From positions 1 through 15,057 of the forward strand of contig WLHM01000003.1 of the NCBI GenBank assembly GCA_009702725.1: 15,057 bases of DNA. The letters run 5' to 3'. The position numbers were made by a program, and so were the translations under genes. The DNA is from Actinomycetota bacterium. GTDB taxonomy: Bacteria > Actinomycetota > Actinomycetes > S36-B12. Positions 12,459-15,057 of this stretch are shown piece by piece. Each line of letters opens with the position of its first letter. Within the stretch, counting starts at the first letter, position 1. Under the pieces are notes generated by a model. That model worked only from the letters and a program-made list of their open reading frames with translations. It had not been told where the DNA came from and made no database searches.

Positions 12459-13474
12459 GCCGACAGCGCGAGCGCATGAATCGCCTCGACGAGGATGACG
12501 TACGCATTCGGCCCACCCGCGGCAAGTCAAGACCCAGATCAAAGGATCGCCCTGCACACGATGAAGCCAAGGCTGGAACCGTAGTAGCCGTTGATCGCGG
12601 TCGATTCACGGTGGCCTTGGCCGACAGCGAGACCAACGATGAGCGCACGATTATCTACGCGGTTAAGGCTCGCGAGATCGGGCGAAAAGGCCTCGTCGTC
12701 GGCGATTTCGTCGACCTCGTCGGTGATCTCAGCGGCACCGAAGACACCCAAGCTCGAATTGTTCGACGCCAGGAGCGAATATCAACTCTGCGCCGCACCG
12801 CCGATGACACTGACCCGGTCGAGCGAGTCATCGTTGCCAACGCAACCCAACTTGCGGTGGTAACCGCCACTATCAACCCCGACCCGAGCCCGGGACTGAT
12901 CGACCGAGCATTTGTTGCCGCCTACGATGCCGGAATCCAGCCGATGCTGATAGTCACTAAAACCGACCTACATTCTCCGGCTGAGCTGAACCGTATGTAT
13001 GTGCCACTCGATATTCCAGTTTTCGAAATTCACAAGAAACTACCGACACCGGCTTTAGTCGATGCACTGCGAAATCAGGTAACAGTCGTAGTCGGCCACT
13101 CCGGAGTTGGTAAATCCACACTGGTAAATGCAATTGTGCCCGGCACCGATAGATCGACCGGTGGCGTTAACCTCGTGACGGGCAAGGGCCGGCACACCTC
13201 GACCAGTGTTGTTGCCATACCGCTGGCCGGCGGCGGATGGATTGTCGATACTCCGGGTATTCGTTCATTTGGCCTCGCTCACGTCAACGCCGATCGCGTA
13301 ATTAGTTCATTTGCGGATTTGGCACCCGGCATCACCAACTGCCCGCGGGCCTGCTCGCACGATGAACCAGATTGTGGTCTAAACCTGTGGGCTCCTGATC
13401 AGCCACCTGCGGTACAAGAACGCCTTGCCTCAATGCGCAGGCTACTTGCCGGGGTGGCGCTACCAGCCGGTTAA
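12455..13474 (+). CDS. rsgA: Ribosome small subunit-dependent GTPase RsgA
   Basis: This 339-residue circularly permuted GTPase checks late maturation of the 30S ribosomal subunit. A basic N-terminal tail leads into an OB-fold at about 40-112. The G motifs appear in permuted order: G4 TKTD at 168-171, G1 GHSGVGKST at 214-222, G3 DTPG at 265-268. The C-terminal zinc site is C296, C300, H302 and C307 in CPRACSHDEPDC, two residues shorter than the Bacillus spacing but, from memory, usual in actinobacteria. The GTG overlaps the aroA TGA as GTGA, so translation is coupled. An aroA-rsgA pair is a recurrent actinobacterial arrangement. Its TAA overlaps the TAA of the convergent membrane gene. Confidence 0.96.
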   Translation: MSRQRERMNRLDEDDVRIRPTRGKSRPRSKDRPAHDEAKAGTVVAVDRGRFTVALADSETNDERTIIYAVKAREIGRKGLVVGDFVDLVGDLSGTEDTQARIVRRQERISTLRRTADDTDPVERVIVANATQLAVVTATINPDPSPGLIDRAFVAAYDAGIQPMLIVTKTDLHSPAELNRMYVPLDIPVFEIHKKLPTPALVDALRNQVTVVVGHSGVGKSTLVNAIVPGTDRSTGGVNLVTGKGRHTSTSVVAIPLAGGGWIVDTPGIRSFGLAHVNADRVISSFADLAPGITNCPRACSHDEPDCGLNLWAPDQPPAVQERLASMRRLLAGVALPAG

Positions 13475-13941
13475 TTGGTTTGCGAGATTTTGAACAACCA
13501 GGTCGCTTCAGCCCCAGTGTGCCCAACTCGGATAACCCAATAAGTTGCGAACACCGCCAGCATAATTAGTAAAACGGCCAGGAATCGAAGCCATACCGGT
13601 CGGTGTCGATTGCCGGGGATGCCTCGATCAACGAGCCAAAACACAAGAAGCACCACGAAGAACGCGAACGCTATCAACGGCATTTTATCGCCAAGTTCTG
13701 AATGCACCTGCGGTAGGCCCACCCGCGCCGCCAAGGCCTCACCAGACTCCTTGCTGATCAACGAGAGCCCAACACAGGCAAACGCGAATAGCACTACCAA
13801 TGGAGCGAAGCGCCGGGAGAAACGCGGCCAGCAAGCCATGAAAATTGCCCCAATGGCGCACAGGGGTAAAAGCACCACAACCGAGTGAACCACCAAGGCG
13901 TGAACCGGGAGTCCAAATACTGTGTCTAACGGCAAGTCCAC
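13471..13941 (-). CDS. DUF2231-like small membrane protein, four predicted TM helices
   Basis: This 156-residue membrane protein opens with FGLPVHALVVHSVVVLLPL, the usual start of DUF2231 proteins, with histidines at the membrane edge. Helices can be placed at about 17-35, 44-62, 89-105 and 118-137. A hydrophilic loop with QVHSELGDKM lies between helices 2 and 3, and VGHTGAEATW follows helix 4. The family function is not established; the conserved histidines have suggested haem or metal binding, which I cannot test here. The GTG start is preceded at seven bases by TATATT and has no Shine-Dalgarno sequence. It diverges from hisN with 37 bases between starts and converges on rsgA with a 4-base stop overlap. 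Confidence 0.85.
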   Translation of the reverse strand: MDLPLDTVFGLPVHALVVHSVVVLLPLCAIGAIFMACWPRFSRRFAPLVVLFAFACVGLSLISKESGEALAARVGLPQVHSELGDKMPLIAFAFFVVLLVFWLVDRGIPGNRHRPVWLRFLAVLLIMLAVFATYWVIRVGHTGAEATWLFKISQTN

Positions 13942-13948
13942 ATAAACA

Positions 13949-13954
13949 AATATA
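13949..13954 (-). promoter_or_regulatory. -10 box of a predicted leaderless promoter (DUF2231 gene)
   Basis: TATATT on the minus strand is followed by seven bases and then the GTG at 13941. It is the closest match to TATAAT among the proposed -10 boxes in this window. Confidence 0.55.
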
Positions 13955-13965
13955 TTGGCAACCGA

Positions 13966-13971
13966 TAGATT
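13966..13971 (+). promoter_or_regulatory. -10 box of a predicted leaderless promoter (hisN)
   Basis: TAGATT is followed by seven bases and then the GTG at 13979. Only 11 bases separate it from the opposing TATATT, so RNA polymerase could hardly occupy both promoters at once. Confidence 0.55.
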
Positions 13972-13978
13972 TCAGCGC

Positions 13979-14752
13979 GTGACACCCGACTCCGCGTCTG
14001 ACCTTGAGCTCGCACTCTCAATGGCTGACACCGCCGATGCAATCACGATGGCGCACTTTCTGTCACTTGACCTAGTAATAGATACAAAACCGGACTTAAC
14101 ACCGGTAACCGAGGCCGATCGCCATTGCGAGCAAACCTTACGAAAGTTGCTAAGCGAGCATCGCCCAACAGATGCCGTGCTCGGCGAGGAATTCGGTGTC
14201 ACCGGCGATTCGAATCGTCAGTGGATTATCGACCCAATCGACGGCACGAAAAACTACGTACGCGGGGTGCCAGTGTGGGCAACTTTGATTGCGTTGGCCC
14301 TGAATGACGAAGTAGTTATTGGGGTGGTCTCCGCACCGGCGCTCGGCCGGCGCTGGTGGGCCCGGGTTGGCGGTGGCGCTTGGGAGTCAACATTTGGCGC
14401 ACCTGCCACCGGCTTGCGGGTTAGTTCAGTGCACTCGATCGCCGATGCCTCATTGTCTTATTCGGATTCAGTGGGCTGGGAGAGCACGCTGCCGAAATTG
14501 GTCGCTGCCACTTGGCGTCAGCGCGCCTATGGTGATTTTTGGTCGCATATGCTCGTGGCTGAAGGCGCCGTGGATCTATCAGTGGAGCCGGCAGACCTAG
14601 GCCCATGGGATGTTGCAGCACTGATCCCGATAGTCACCGAAGCCGGTGGCACCATCACCGCCATAGACGGCACCCCGGCATTACGGGGCGAGTCTGCGGT
14701 TGCATCCAATGGCCTGCTGCATCAGGACTTACTTCGGCTACTCGCCGACTGA
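13979..14752 (+). CDS. hisN: Histidinol-phosphatase, inositol-monophosphatase type
   Basis: This 257-residue Mg-dependent phosphatase belongs to the inositol monophosphatase fold and is close to M. tuberculosis HisN (Rv3137), which removes phosphate from histidinol phosphate in histidine synthesis. Metal-site motifs are GEEFG at 69-73 (E70), DPIDGTKNY at 85-93 (D85, D88) and GPWDVAAL at 208-215 (D211). IDTKPDLTPVTEADR at 34-48 is also a family signature. The GTG at 13979 gives the usual HisN length and has a -10 box seven bases upstream. A TTG at 13955 would add eight residues and would precede that box, so it is rejected. Other phosphatases of this fold act on inositol or fructose phosphates, but the RGVPVWA and RRWWA segments favour HisN. 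Its end overlaps the P450 gene by 15 bases. Confidence 0.92.
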   Translation: MTPDSASDLELALSMADTADAITMAHFLSLDLVIDTKPDLTPVTEADRHCEQTLRKLLSEHRPTDAVLGEEFGVTGDSNRQWIIDPIDGTKNYVRGVPVWATLIALALNDEVVIGVVSAPALGRRWWARVGGGAWESTFGAPATGLRVSSVHSIADASLSYSDSVGWESTLPKLVAATWRQRAYGDFWSHMLVAEGAVDLSVEPADLGPWDVAALIPIVTEAGGTITAIDGTPALRGESAVASNGLLHQDLLRLLAD

Positions 14753-15057
14753 GCTAACTCGCTCGCGAACCACCAATGGCATTCCCGCGGGTGGCCTTAT
14801 CGTTACCAACGGGTTACCCGCGGGCAATTGGGCTCCGCTCGCAAACTCGACTTCGAATCGCCCGCCCAAACCGGCCAACATCAAAACTCCTTCAAGATAG
14901 GAGAAATCGCGACCGACACAAAGCCGTGGGCCATAGCCGAATGGAATGAACGCGGTGCGATTTATTTTACCTCCCAGGAATCTATCTGGATCGAAATCAT
15001 TTGGATCCGTCCAGATATCTGGGTGCCTGTGCAATAAATATGGACTCAAGATGATGA
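14738..15057 (-). CDS. Cytochrome P450, C-terminal part only (cut by the window edge)
   Basis: The frame is open to the window edge and gives the last 105 residues of a P450 monooxygenase. Visible are SPYLLHRHPDIWTDPNDFDPDRFL, the segment before the haem pocket, and FIPFGYGPRLCVGRDFSYLE, the haem loop with the cysteine that ligates iron (FGxGxRxCxG). The FGYGPRLCVG form and the DIW.DP..FDPDRF stretch recall the family that includes CYP4- and CYP102-like enzymes, more than the CYP105-like bacterial class. The substrate cannot be inferred. An apparent TTG start at 15047-15049 is internal to a conserved block and is not the true start. The stop lies inside the 3' end of hisN on the opposite strand. 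Confidence 0.9.
   Translation of the reverse strand, partial: IILSPYLLHRHPDIWTDPNDFDPDRFLGGKINRTAFIPFGYGPRLCVGRDFSYLEGVLMLAGLGGRFEVEFASGAQLPAGNPLVTIRPPAGMPLVVRERVSSVGE

Noticed and set aside
14319..14600. 93-codon plus-strand frame inside hisN
   Set aside because: Shadow of the hisN frame, with no recognisable features.
14738..15049. P450 fragment as a complete small gene starting at 15049
   Set aside because: The TTG there lies within a conserved P450 segment and the frame continues to the window edge; it is a truncation by the window.

Overview
The window looks like a compact piece of chromosome from an actinobacterium of moderate GC content. The gene content and order point to the class Actinomycetia: a WhiB1-type iron-sulfur regulator, a PdtaS-type histidine kinase, a SigR/RsrA redox switch, a 71-residue biotinyl carrier, and an aroA-rsgA pair ending in hisN. 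From memory of the Mycobacterium tuberculosis and Streptomyces genomes, this matches the conserved neighbourhood whiB1 - pdtaS - TB7.3 - rshA - sigH - SRAP protein - aroA - rsgA. The species cannot be told from the sequence. I see no rRNA, tRNA, CRISPR array, insertion sequence or phage gene. No stretch over 300 bases lacks a gene; the longest gap is 274 bases, upstream of whiB1.

Layout. 1-970: the tail of a probable anti-sigma factor, then a SigB/SigF-type sigma factor. 967-1392 (minus) and 1454-2416 (plus): a divergent pair, a small membrane protein and a diacylglycerol-kinase-family lipid kinase. 2417-2690: a regulatory gap with four inverted repeats, one CRP-like. 2691-2945: whiB1. 2942-5984 (minus): pdtaS, preceded by a metal-dependent amidohydrolase. 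6087-6566 (plus): a GNAT acetyltransferase. 6569-8164 (minus): the sigR - rsrA - biotinyl carrier - FlK-like thioesterase cluster. A consensus SigR-type promoter for it lies inside the end of the upstream SRAP gene. 8176-10086 (minus): SRAP/YedK and a FUSC-family membrane protein. 10132-13474 (plus): a Tat-exported YHYH-domain protein, aroA and rsgA, joined by 1- and 4-base overlaps. 13471-13941 (minus): a DUF2231-like membrane protein. 13979-14752 (plus): hisN. 14738 to the end (minus): the C-terminus of a cytochrome P450.

How the genes work together. The window is mostly regulation and housekeeping: general stress (SigF-like), redox stress (SigR/RsrA, and WhiB1 with its cluster), signal transduction (PdtaS), abasic-site repair (SRAP), aromatic amino acid and histidine synthesis (AroA, HisN), and ribosome assembly (RsgA). 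The YHYH protein, FUSC protein, amidohydrolase and GNAT look like lineage-specific insertions into the conserved block.

The most notable signals are architectural. Seven genes, including both members of three divergent pairs, have a TANNNT -10 box exactly 6-7 bases before an ATG or GTG, as expected for leaderless transcripts. Three convergent pairs overlap by exactly four bases at their stop codons. I found no convincing new enzyme system; the regulatory architecture is the best lead.
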